Assembly (NCBI GenBank): GCA_036525535.1
Contig: DATDAH010000048.1
Span: forward strand, 1-31,661
Source of the DNA: DATDAH01 sp036525535
Lineage (GTDB): Bacteria; Actinomycetota; Acidimicrobiia; Acidimicrobiales; DATDAH01
DNA: 31,661 bases
Direction of reading: 5' to 3'
Of this stretch, positions 8,413 through 15,841 are shown in pieces. A program made the translations under genes and the position numbers. How positions within the stretch are numbered: position 1 is the stretch's first letter; each line of letters begins with the position of its first letter. The notes below the pieces were generated by a model, which saw only the letters and a program-made list of their open reading frames with translations, was not told the DNA's origin and ran no database searches.

Positions 8413-8867
8413 TGGCCCGGCTCCTGCTGGCCGTCGTGCTGGCCGCCGCCGTCGCCCTGGTGGCGGCGTGGCTGCAGCGCCGCCGGCCCGGAGCCGGGCC
8501 CGTCGTCGACCGACACCACGTGCCCACGGCCCTGGACCGGGCCGACTTCACCCGGCCCGACGCCGACTGGTTGGTCGTGGTCTTCAGCTCGGCGACGTGC
8601 GGCACGTGCGCCGCCACCTGGGAGGTGGCCCGCCAGCTCGAGTCACCGGCCGTGGCCAGCCAGGAGATCGAGGTCAACGCCGCGGCCGCCCTGCACGAGC
8701 GGTACGGCATCGACGCCGTGCCCACCACCGTCATCTGTGGCGCCGACGGTGCCGTGGTGCGGTCGTTCCTGGGCCCGGTGACCGCCACCCATCTCTGGGC
8801 CGCCATGGCCGAAGCCCGAGCGCCGGGTTCGGCCCCACCCAGCTGTGGGGCGGGCTCGGAGGGCTAG
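8412..8867 (+). CDS. membrane-anchored thioredoxin-like protein
   Basis: This 151-residue protein has an N-terminal hydrophobic helix (residues 3-20) and then a thioredoxin fold facing outside. The active site is CGTC (Cys63-Cys66) in FSSATCGTCAATWE, and the cis-proline loop is present (IDAVPTTVI, about 106-114). The CxxC dipeptide GT differs from the GP of classical thioredoxins, so an oxidase, isomerase or reductase direction cannot be read off. Two further cysteines lie downstream (about 116 and 145). The ATG at 8412 overlaps the DUF5719 stop (TGATG), giving translational coupling and suggesting it serves disulfides in cell-surface proteins, though the partner is unknown. Its TAG stop shares a CTAG with the convergent ftsH stop. 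Confidence 0.85.
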   Translation: MARLLLAVVLAAAVALVAAWLQRRRPGAGPVVDRHHVPTALDRADFTRPDADWLVVVFSSATCGTCAATWEVARQLESPAVASQEIEVNAAAALHERYGIDAVPTTVICGADGAVVRSFLGPVTATHLWAAMAEARAPGSAPPSCGAGSEG

Positions 8868-10819
8868 CTGGGGGGTTCCATGACGTCCTCGGGGACCGTG
8901 ACCGGGTGCTCGCCGGTGCCGTCACCCGAACCGTTGCTGGCGTGGCCATTGGCGGCGACGCCGATGAGGCGGACGACCTCGGCCCCGTCGATGGTCTCGT
9001 GCTCCAGGAGGGCCCGGGCCACGAGGTCGAGTCCGTTGCGGTGCTCGGTGAGCACCTCGCGGCACCGCTGCTCCTGGTCCCGCAGGATCTGCTCGACCTC
9101 CTCGTCGATGATCCGGGCCGTGTCGTCGCTGTAGTCCCGGGTGTGCATGAGGTCCTCGCCCAGGAACACCTGACCCTGGTTGCCCCACGCCATGGGCCCG
9201 ATGCGCTCGCTCATGCCCCACTCGCGGACCATCTTGCGAGCCAGCTCGGTGCTGCCGACGAGGTCGTTGTTGGCGCCCGTGGAGATGACCCCGAACACCA
9301 GCTCCTCGGCGATGCGCCCACCCATGCGGACCACGAGGGTGTCCTCGATGTAGTCCTGGCGATGGATGTGGCGCTCCTCGACGGGCAGCTGCTGGGTGAC
9401 ACCCAGGGCCATGCCCGTGGGCAGGATCGTGACCTTGTGCACGGGGTCAGCGTGCTCGAGGGTGGCGGCGCAGACGGCGTGGCCGGCCTCGTGGTAGGCG
9501 ATGGCCTCCTTCTCCGCGTCCGAGAGGGCCATGGAGTCCCGACGCTGCCCCATGAGCACCCGGTCCCGCGCCATCTCGAAGTGGCGCATGTAGATGGCGT
9601 CCTCGCCGTCACGCACCGCGAACAGCGCGGCCTCGTTGACCAGGTTGGCCAGATCGGCCCCACTCATGCCGGGCGTTCCCCGGGCCACCACGTCGAGGTC
9701 GACGTCCTCGGCCAGGCGCTTGTGCTGGGCGTGGACCCGGACGATGGCCTTGCGGTCCTCCAGCTCCGGGAGGGGCACGGTGACCTGACGGTCGAAGCGG
9801 CCAGGGCGCAGGAGGGCGGAGTCCAGGATGTCCGGCCGGTTGGTCGCGCCGATCATGACGATGCCCTCGGTGGCCTCGAAGCCGTCCATCTCCGACAGCA
9901 TCTGGTTGAGCGTCTGCTCCCGCTCGTCGTGGCCGCCGCCGAGGCCGGCGCCGCGCTTGCGCCCGATGCTGTCGATCTCGTCCACGAAGATGATGGCCCG
10001 ACCCATCTTGCGGGCCGACTCGAACAGGTCACGGACCCGGCTGGCGCCGACGCCGACGAACATCTCCATGAAGTCCGAGCCGGTCACGGACAGGAAGGGC
10101 ACGCCCGCCTCGCCGGCGACGGCCCGGGCGATGAGCGTCTTGCCCGTACCCGGAGGGCCGACCAGCAGGATGCCCTTGGGGATGCGGGCGCCGATGTCCC
10201 GGAAGCGCTCCGGGTGCTTGAGGAAGTCGACCACCTCGGTGATCTCCTGCTTGACCCCGTCGTAGCCGGCGACGTCGGCGAAGGTCGTGCCCGGCCGCTC
10301 CGTGGAGTAGGTCTTGGCCCGGGACCGGCCGATGGACATGATCCCGCCCATCTGCCCCTGTGCCCGGCGACTCATCCACCAGAAGAACCCGATGATCAGG
10401 ATGATCGGCAGGGCGAAGGAGAGAAGGCTCCACAGGGGGTTCGGCGACGGGGTGTCGTATTCGATCTCGACGTCGTTGGCCCGCAGGGTGGCCAAGTCCT
10501 CGGGCGGGATGCCGCTCTCCAGGGGTCCGGTGGTGCTGAACTCGGTGCCGTCTTCGAGCTTGCCGGTGATCTTGGCGTTGGTGTTGTCGAAGGTCATCGA
10601 CGCGACCTCGCCCTCACCCGCCTTCTGGATGAACGCCTCGTAGGAGATGCTCTCGCCGTCGTCGCCGCCGACCAGCGTGGTGAGCAGGAACGAGGCGAGG
10701 ATCACGCCGACGAGGACCCAGAGCGACCAGCGCGGCCACGGCGTCGAGCTGCCGGACTTGCCGTCGGACTTGTTGCCGCTCGGGGGAGGAGGCGGCGGGG
10801 GCGGAGGAGGCTGCGCCAT
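8864..10819 (-). CDS. ftsH: ATP-dependent zinc metalloprotease FtsH
   Basis: This is a membrane-bound hexameric AAA protease that degrades membrane and regulatory proteins; 651 residues, normal for the family. Order: a run of ten prolines (residues 4-13), TM1 (about 31-50), FtsH extracellular domain (about 55-120), TM2 (about 129-149), AAA domain with Walker A GPPGTGKT (221-228), Walker B IIFVDEID (276-283) and the second region of homology with arginine fingers (about 326-343), then the M41 protease domain with HEAGH (443-447). The C-terminal tail (VIGV onward, about 30 residues) is Gly/Ser/Pro-rich. The ATG at 10819 follows a -10 box by 6 nt; an upstream in-frame ATG near 10880 would start before the promoter. 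It is convergent with the thioredoxin-like gene and divergent from DUF3499. Confidence 0.97.
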   Translation of the reverse strand: MAQPPPPPPPPPPSGNKSDGKSGSSTPWPRWSLWVLVGVILASFLLTTLVGGDDGESISYEAFIQKAGEGEVASMTFDNTNAKITGKLEDGTEFSTTGPLESGIPPEDLATLRANDVEIEYDTPSPNPLWSLLSFALPIILIIGFFWWMSRRAQGQMGGIMSIGRSRAKTYSTERPGTTFADVAGYDGVKQEITEVVDFLKHPERFRDIGARIPKGILLVGPPGTGKTLIARAVAGEAGVPFLSVTGSDFMEMFVGVGASRVRDLFESARKMGRAIIFVDEIDSIGRKRGAGLGGGHDEREQTLNQMLSEMDGFEATEGIVMIGATNRPDILDSALLRPGRFDRQVTVPLPELEDRKAIVRVHAQHKRLAEDVDLDVVARGTPGMSGADLANLVNEAALFAVRDGEDAIYMRHFEMARDRVLMGQRRDSMALSDAEKEAIAYHEAGHAVCAATLEHADPVHKVTILPTGMALGVTQQLPVEERHIHRQDYIEDTLVVRMGGRIAEELVFGVISTGANNDLVGSTELARKMVREWGMSERIGPMAWGNQGQVFLGEDLMHTRDYSDDTARIIDEEVEQILRDQEQRCREVLTEHRNGLDLVARALLEHETIDGAEVVRLIGVAANGHASNGSGDGTGEHPVTVPEDVMEPPS

Positions 10820-10825
10820 CCGCCC

Positions 10826-10831
10826 AGCGTA
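10826..10831 (-). promoter_or_regulatory. -10 box of ftsH (leaderless)
   Basis: On the minus strand this reads TACGCT, 6 nt before the ATG at 10819, with no Shine-Dalgarno sequence. It decides the ftsH start. The divergent DUF3499 -10 box is 37 bp away. Confidence 0.6.
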
Positions 10832-10867
10832 GAGGTCCGTATCCACGATTCCCGGGTCACGTCGAAC

Positions 10868-10873
10868 TAGCGT
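10868..10873 (+). promoter_or_regulatory. -10 box of the DUF3499 gene (leaderless)
   Basis: TAGCGT lies 7 nt before the ATG at 10881, and no ribosome-binding site is visible. Confidence 0.6.
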
Positions 10874-10880
10874 TTTCTCC

Positions 10881-11105
10881 ATGGCTCGACGTTGCGCGCG
10901 CCCCACCTGCTCGGAGCGGGCGGCGGTCACGCTCTCCTACGACTACGCCGGTCGCACCATCTGGTTGAACGACCTGGTCATCGAGGACGACCCGGCCAAT
11001 CACGACCTCTGCGGTCGGCACGCCGACCGGGTGACCGCGCCCCAGGGCTGGGTCCTGCACGACCGGCGCAACGTGGCGCCGATCTGGCAGGCTCAGGCCA
11101 GCTGA
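10881..11105 (+). CDS. DUF3499 family protein
   Basis: This is a 74-residue cytosolic protein. It has the DUF3499 pattern: RRCARPTCSERAAVTLSYDYA at the N terminus, a central hydrophobic segment, and HDLCGRHADRVTAPQGW (about 44-60). Cys5, Cys10, Cys47 and His50 could form a zinc site. The function is unknown. In actinobacteria the family is found beside manB and envelope genes (in M. tuberculosis near whiB2 and manB, from memory), and manB occurs here at 15838. The gene has its own leaderless promoter divergent from ftsH and ends in a CTGA overlap with the next gene. Confidence 0.85.
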   Translation: MARRCARPTCSERAAVTLSYDYAGRTIWLNDLVIEDDPANHDLCGRHADRVTAPQGWVLHDRRNVAPIWQAQAS

Positions 11106-11872
11106 GCTCCCTCCCGCCGCCCCCGCAACCCCTGCCCGCCGAGCCCGCGGTGCTTCCCACCCCCCGGTGGGGCGTCGGTGACGCGCTCCTCGGGCTGCTC
11201 ATCGCCAACGCCGCCGGCCTCTTCGTCGGCGCCGCCATCCTCGCCGCCACCGGGTACGTCCAGGAGGGGGCCGACGGCGAGCTGCCCCTGACGATGATCG
11301 CCGTCCTCCAGATCCCGCTCTGGGCGGGGTATCTGGGGATGCCCCTCTACGCGGCCCGGCGCAAGGGCAACGGCGTGGTCGCCGACTTCGGCTTCCGGAT
11401 GGAGTGGCTGGACATCCCCAAGGGCATCGGTGCCGGACTGGGCACCCAGATCGTCCTCATCCCCCTCCTCTACGCCGTCCTGTTCCGCGTCACCGACGCC
11501 GTGGGCTGGGAGTTCGACCACGACCTGTCCGCCGAGGCCCGCCACCTGAGCGACAAGGCCACCGACCGGGCCGGCGTGGTCCTGCTCATCGTGATCGTGG
11601 CCGTCCTGGCCCCGATCATCGAGGAGCTCTTCTTCCGGGGCCTGTTCCTGCGGGCCCTCGAGAAGCGGTGGGGGCCCCGCTGGGCCCTGTGGATCTCGTC
11701 GTTGGCCTTCGCCGCCGTCCACCTGCAGCTCCTCCAGTTCCCGGCGTTGGCCCTCATCGGCCTGGTGCTCGGCTGGCTCACGCTGCGCACCGGCCGTCTC
11801 GGCCCCGCCATCTGGGCCCACATCGCCTTCAACGCGGTGGCCACCGGCATCCTCCTGGCCGAGGCCGGCTGA
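11102..11872 (+). CDS. CPBP family intramembrane metalloprotease (start uncertain)
   Basis: This is a polytopic membrane protein with all three CPBP/Abi motifs: EELFFR (Glu174, Glu175, Arg179 counted from the CTG), FAAVH (His207) and HIAFN (His240, Asn244). Such proteases cleave membrane substrates; some process prenylated or immunity-type peptides, but no substrate is encoded nearby. The start is unclear. No ATG or TTG is available. A CTG at 11102 overlaps the DUF3499 stop as CTGA and keeps a proline-rich cytosolic tail that I recall from relatives; a GTG at 11150 would give 240 residues without that tail. Neither has a good Shine-Dalgarno sequence, so translation by reinitiation after DUF3499 is likely. 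Confidence 0.85.
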   Translation: MSSLPPPPQPLPAEPAVLPTPRWGVGDALLGLLIANAAGLFVGAAILAATGYVQEGADGELPLTMIAVLQIPLWAGYLGMPLYAARRKGNGVVADFGFRMEWLDIPKGIGAGLGTQIVLIPLLYAVLFRVTDAVGWEFDHDLSAEARHLSDKATDRAGVVLLIVIVAVLAPIIEELFFRGLFLRALEKRWGPRWALWISSLAFAAVHLQLLQFPALALIGLVLGWLTLRTGRLGPAIWAHIAFNAVATGILLAEAG

Positions 11873-11893
11873 CCGGAGCGTTCCGTGCCCAGT

Positions 11894-11914
11894 TTCGCCA
11901 CTGCACGTGGCGAA
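11894..11914. terminator. hairpin after the CPBP gene, terminator or operator
   Basis: TTCGCCAC (11894-11901) and GTGGCGAA (11907-11914) form a perfect 8-bp inverted repeat with a 5-nt loop, 21 bp behind the CPBP stop. There is no T-run after it, so classical intrinsic termination is doubtful; it could instead control the zinc ribbon gene that begins 60 bp further on. Confidence 0.4.
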
Positions 11915-11963
11915 TGGCCTCAACCCGGTCGGTTTGGCTCCGATGGGTGGGGCAAGCGATCAC

Positions 11964-11967
11964 GGAG
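11964..11967 (+). promoter_or_regulatory. ribosome-binding site of the zinc ribbon gene
   Basis: GGAG lies 7 nt before the ATG at 11975 and favours that ATG over the in-frame GTG at 11885. Confidence 0.55.
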
Positions 11968-11974
11968 TGTGAGC

Positions 11975-12160
11975 ATGGTGGAGGAGCGGTGCCCCGGTTG
12001 TGGGCGCGCCTATGTGGAGATCAGCCTCGAGGTCGGGGGTCGGATGATGACGATGCGGTCCTGCTCGAACTGTGACGTCCGCCAGTGGCACACGCCCGAG
12101 GGCGAGAAGGCCCTGGACGGTGTCCTGGCCGACATCAGCGCCAGCGCGGGTCGCCGCTGA
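11975..12160 (+). CDS. small zinc ribbon protein
   Basis: This 61-residue protein contains a zinc ribbon: CPGC (about residues 6-9) and CSNC (about 28-31) separated by a beta-rich stretch (VEISLEVGGRMMTMRS), then a short helical tail. It may bind nucleic acid or protein; no specific family is recognised. It lies between the CPBP protease and the GT-C-like gene, preceded by a 102-bp gap that holds the inverted repeat at 11894-11914 and a Shine-Dalgarno sequence. The longer GTG start at 11885 would add 30 residues spanning that palindrome and is disfavoured. Confidence 0.75.
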   Translation: MVEERCPGCGRAYVEISLEVGGRMMTMRSCSNCDVRQWHTPEGEKALDGVLADISASAGRR

Positions 12161-12230
12161 AGCCCGGGACGGCGGCGGCTTCACCGCCTGCCGTCCGAAT
12201 CGGGCCCGCCCCTGCGAGGATGGTGAGGCC

Positions 12231-14645
12231 ATGCGTTCCCGCCTGACCACGCTGCGCGCCCGCATCGTGGCCGCTCCCCTGGAGAGTTGGATAAGCGCCG
12301 CGGTCGTCGTCGGCGCGGTGGCCTTCACCTTCGCCCAGCTCCACCCGAACCTGATCTTCCGCAACACCACGCCGACCGGCGGCGACATGGGCGCCCACGT
12401 GTGGTCGGGCACCTACCTGCGGGACCACATCCTCACCCACGGCCGGCTGAGCGGCTGGACCCCCGACTGGTACGCCGGCGCCCCGGCGTTCCACTTCTAC
12501 ATGGTCGTCCCGTTCCTGTTGATCCTGCTGCTCGACGTCCTCCTGCCCTATGCGGTCGCCTTCAAGCTGGTCGCGGTCAGCGGCGTGGTCCTCCTCCCGG
12601 CCGCCGCCTGGGCCTTCGGCAAGCTGAGTGGGCTGCGCTTCCCCGGGCCGCCGATGCTCGCCGCGGCCACCGTGTTCTTCCTCTTCGACACCCGGTTCAC
12701 CATCTACGGCGGCAACATCGCCTCGACCATGGCGGGTGAGTTCGCCTTCGCCATCAGCCTGTCGCTCTCGTTGGTGTACCTGGGCGTGGTCGCCCGGGGC
12801 CTGCGCACGGGGAAGCACCGGGCCCTCGCCGCCGTGCTGTTGGCCCTGGTCGGCCTCTGTCACCTCATCCCGGCCTTCTTCGCCATCGCGGGCACGCTGG
12901 TCCTGCTCGCACTGAACGCCCGCCGGTCCTCCCTGCGCTGGCTGGTCACGACGGTGCCCGTGGCCGCGTTGCTCGGAGCGTTCTGGGCCCTGCCTTTCGT
13001 CTGGCGCCGTGACTACATGAACGACATGGGCTGGGAGAAGATCCAGCCCTGGTCGAACTACCCGCTCTGGTCCACCGACTGGTGGGGCCGGGTCGGCGAC
13101 TCGCTCTGGCCCTGGGACCTGCGCGTGGCCTGGCTGCTCGCCCTCGTCGGCATCGTGGGTGGGATCGCCGGCCGCAAACGGCCGCACCTCTTCCTGGGGA
13201 TCATGACGGCGCTGGCCGGTGTGGCGTTCGTGCTCCTGCCGCAGAGCCGGCTGTGGAATGCCCGCCTCCTGCCCTTCTACTACCTGGGCATCTACCTCCT
13301 GGCCGCGCTCGGCATCGTCGAGATCGTGCGCAGCCTCGTCCTGCGCTTCGCCGACAGCCGACCGGTGGTGGCCCACAACGTGATCCGGGCCGTTCCCGTG
13401 GCGGGTGTGCTCGTCGCCCTCGTGTGGGCCGGCCTCGCGCTGCGGACGATGCCCTTCGGTCACACCGATGCCCAGAACCGCTACCACTGGATGGGGTTGA
13501 CGGCGAGCGACGACAACTTCGTGGACGGTTGGGCCCGCTGGAACTTCGCCGGCTACGAGGCCCGGACCCCGACGGTGGACGGCGGCGGGTACCACGAGTA
13601 CCACGACCTCATCGAGACCATGAAGGACGTCGGGGCGGAACACGGCTGCGGTCGGGCCATGTGGGAGTACGAGCCCGAGCTGGTCCGTTACGGGACCCCG
13701 ATGGCCCTGATGCTGCTGCCCCACTGGACCAACGGCTGCATCGGCTCCATGGAGGGCCTCTACTTCGAGTCCTCGGCCACCACGCCGTTCCACTTCCTGA
13801 ACCAGTCCGAGCTCTCCGCCGTGCCCTCGCGGGCCCAGCGGGACCTGCCCTACGGACCGCTCGACGTGAGTCGGGGCGTCGAGCACCTCCAGCTGCTGGG
13901 CGTGGAGTACTACCTGACGACGTCGCAGACGGCCCGGGACCAGGCCGAGGACGTCGACGACCTCACCGAGGTGGCCTCGTCCGGGCCGTGGACGGTGTTC
14001 GAGGTGGCGGGCGCCGAGCTGGTGTCCCCCCTGGTCAACCTGCCCGCCGTCGTGACCGACGTGGGCGACGGGCAGGACGAGTGGCTGGCGCCGGCGGTCG
14101 ACTGGTACCTCGACGCCGACGCCCACGATGTGTTCCTGGCCGCGAACGGCCCGCCGGAGTGGCCCCGGGTGGCGGCGGGGGAGGACCCCCCGGCCGTTCC
14201 GGTCCAACCGGTCGAGGTCAGCGACATCGAGGCGGGCGACGACCGCATCAGCTTCGACGTCGACGAGATCGGCCAACCCGTGCTCGTCCGGGCCTCCTAC
14301 TTCCCGAACTGGGACACGTCCGGGGCCCAGGGGCCGTACCGGGTCGCCCCCAACCTCATGGTCGTGATCCCGACCGAGAACCACGTCGAGTTGCACTACG
14401 GCTGGACGCCGGTCGACCTGCTGGCCTGGCTGCTCACCTTCCTGGGCATCGGCGGGGTCATCCTGCTCGCTCGGCGCCCGCCGGTGGTCGTCCCCGTCCC
14501 GCCCGAGCCGGTCGCCACGTCGGTCTACGGCCCGGACCCCCCCGACGCCGCGCTGGGCCTCGAGGGCGAGGAGGACGAGGACGAACCGGAGGAGCTCGTC
14601 GTCGAGGACGAGCCCGACGAGGTCCCGGTGGGCGCGGCGGACTGA
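12231..14645 (+). CDS. GT-C-like polytopic membrane protein (6-PTS-related domain family)
   Basis: This 804-residue protein has about ten to eleven membrane helices in its first 420 residues, a large extracytoplasmic domain (about 425-730), one more helix (about 727-745) and an acidic cytosolic tail rich in Glu/Asp. The first outside loop carries GDMGAHVW (about 49-56) with an Asp placed as in GT-C glycosyltransferases. The overall look fits the membrane 6-pyruvoyl-tetrahydropterin-synthase-related family, often found in glycan loci. It probably uses a lipid-linked sugar at the outer face. The ATG at 12231 has purine-rich sequence upstream (GAGGATGGTGAGG) but the spacing is ambiguous. The stop overlaps the next gene (TGATG), whose product could make its lipid-linked sugar donor. 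Donor and acceptor are unknown. Confidence 0.75.
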   Translation: MRSRLTTLRARIVAAPLESWISAAVVVGAVAFTFAQLHPNLIFRNTTPTGGDMGAHVWSGTYLRDHILTHGRLSGWTPDWYAGAPAFHFYMVVPFLLILLLDVLLPYAVAFKLVAVSGVVLLPAAAWAFGKLSGLRFPGPPMLAAATVFFLFDTRFTIYGGNIASTMAGEFAFAISLSLSLVYLGVVARGLRTGKHRALAAVLLALVGLCHLIPAFFAIAGTLVLLALNARRSSLRWLVTTVPVAALLGAFWALPFVWRRDYMNDMGWEKIQPWSNYPLWSTDWWGRVGDSLWPWDLRVAWLLALVGIVGGIAGRKRPHLFLGIMTALAGVAFVLLPQSRLWNARLLPFYYLGIYLLAALGIVEIVRSLVLRFADSRPVVAHNVIRAVPVAGVLVALVWAGLALRTMPFGHTDAQNRYHWMGLTASDDNFVDGWARWNFAGYEARTPTVDGGGYHEYHDLIETMKDVGAEHGCGRAMWEYEPELVRYGTPMALMLLPHWTNGCIGSMEGLYFESSATTPFHFLNQSELSAVPSRAQRDLPYGPLDVSRGVEHLQLLGVEYYLTTSQTARDQAEDVDDLTEVASSGPWTVFEVAGAELVSPLVNLPAVVTDVGDGQDEWLAPAVDWYLDADAHDVFLAANGPPEWPRVAAGEDPPAVPVQPVEVSDIEAGDDRISFDVDEIGQPVLVRASYFPNWDTSGAQGPYRVAPNLMVVIPTENHVELHYGWTPVDLLAWLLTFLGIGGVILLARRPPVVVPVPPEPVATSVYGPDPPDAALGLEGEEDEDEPEELVVEDEPDEVPVGAAD

Positions 14646-15841
14646 TGCGCCGGCTCGGCCCGGGGGCGGCCGTCGTGCTGGCCACGGGGGTCGACGTCGG
14701 TGGGCTGTTGGTCATCCGCGCCGTCACGGGCTGGCCCGTGGCCGTGGCCGACGCCATCGCCCTGCTGATCGCGGCCCCGATCTCGTTCCTGCTGCATCGC
14801 CGCGCCGACCGGGGTGCCGACCCGTTCGTCCGTTGGGCCCGCGATCCCCGCCGCTTCGGGCAGGTGGCCTTCGTGGCCGGGCTGGCCGACCTGGCGGTGC
14901 TGCAGATCCTCGTCGTGGCCGTGGGCGACCCGTCCCTGCTGACCCTGTTCGGCCTGAAGCTGGTCGCGCTCACCGTGGCCGCGCTGGTCCGGGTGGTCGG
15001 CCACCGTCGGATCCTCCTGCGCACGGTGCGGGCCGACCAGGCCGAGCCGGTGGCCCGTCCAGCGGCGCCGGGTGACCGACGGCTGAGCGTGATCCTGCCC
15101 TCGTACCACCAGCCCGACGTGGTGGGGGAGGCCGTCATCCGGGTGCGGGAGGTGCTCGTCGCCGCTCTGGGAGCCGACGAGGTCGAGGTGGTGGTGGTCG
15201 ACGACGGGTCCGGCGACGACACCGCGACCCGGGCCAAGGCGGCGGGGGCCGACCAGGTCGTGGTCCACCCCGAGAACCGGGGGAAGGGCGCCGCCGTGCG
15301 TTCGGGCGCCGCGGTGGCCCGGGGGCGGACGATCGCCTTCACCGACGCCGACCTGGCCTACGACCCGGCCCACCTGTTGGTCGTGCTCGACCGGGTCGAG
15401 GCGGGCTGGGACGTCGCCGTGGGGAGCCGTCGCCACACCGACACGGTCACCCTGGTACGGGCCCGCCGCCTGCGGGAGTTCGGTGGTCGCTTCATCAACG
15501 TGCTCACCCAGGCCGTCCTCCTCGGCCACTACCGGGACACCCAGTGTGGCCTCAAGGGGTTTCGCTCCGACGTGGCCCCCCTCGTCCTCGGCCAGGGCCT
15601 GATCGACGGCTTCGCCTTCGACATCGAGCTGTTCCACCTGGTCGAGCGCAACGGGTTGAGCCTCACCGAGGTCCCGGTCCAGGTGGCCAACTCCGACCAG
15701 TCCAGCGTCCAGGTCCTCCGGGACGGCACCCGGCTCGTCCGGGACCTGTTCCGGATCCGGCGAAACGCCGCCGCTGGCCGGTACCGCAGTGACGGAGCCG
15801 TCACCGAACCGGGAGCGCCGGGGCCTCGTTCGGTAGGGTGA
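14645..15841 (+). CDS. GtrA-like membrane domain fused to GT2 (polyprenyl-phosphate glycosyltransferase)
   Basis: This 398-residue protein has an N-terminal four-helix region of GtrA type (about 1-125) made of two related halves, each ending in HRR. The C-terminal GT2 domain (about 146-380) resembles dolichyl-phosphate glucosyltransferase/mannosyltransferase: VVVVDDGSGDDT (about 182-193), DADL (about 234-237) as DxD, and the CGLKGF signature (about 302-307). It likely charges polyprenyl phosphate with a hexose, and the GtrA part would help present the lipid-linked sugar outside. Its ATG overlaps the stop of the GT-C-like gene, and its TGA overlaps the manB GTG, so all three should be co-translated. 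The domain order is the reverse of the common GT2-GtrA arrangement. Confidence 0.8.
   Translation: MRRLGPGAAVVLATGVDVGGLLVIRAVTGWPVAVADAIALLIAAPISFLLHRRADRGADPFVRWARDPRRFGQVAFVAGLADLAVLQILVVAVGDPSLLTLFGLKLVALTVAALVRVVGHRRILLRTVRADQAEPVARPAAPGDRRLSVILPSYHQPDVVGEAVIRVREVLVAALGADEVEVVVVDDGSGDDTATRAKAAGADQVVVHPENRGKGAAVRSGAAVARGRTIAFTDADLAYDPAHLLVVLDRVEAGWDVAVGSRRHTDTVTLVRARRLREFGGRFINVLTQAVLLGHYRDTQCGLKGFRSDVAPLVLGQGLIDGFAFDIELFHLVERNGLSLTEVPVQVANSDQSSVQVLRDGTRLVRDLFRIRRNAAAGRYRSDGAVTEPGAPGPRSVG

Noticed and set aside
11102..11872. CPBP protease as part of a bacteriocin or phage-defence system
   Set aside because: No precursor peptide, transporter or other defence gene is adjacent; the neighbours are DUF3499 and a zinc ribbon protein.
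12135..14396. Very long open frame on the minus strand opposite the GT-C-like gene (about 750 codons)
   Set aside because: It is a shadow of a GC-rich gene: low complexity, rich in Gly/His/Val/Asp, no motif, while the plus strand encodes a clear membrane protein. The same holds for the 900-codon frame opposite secA and the 800-codon frame opposite ftsH.
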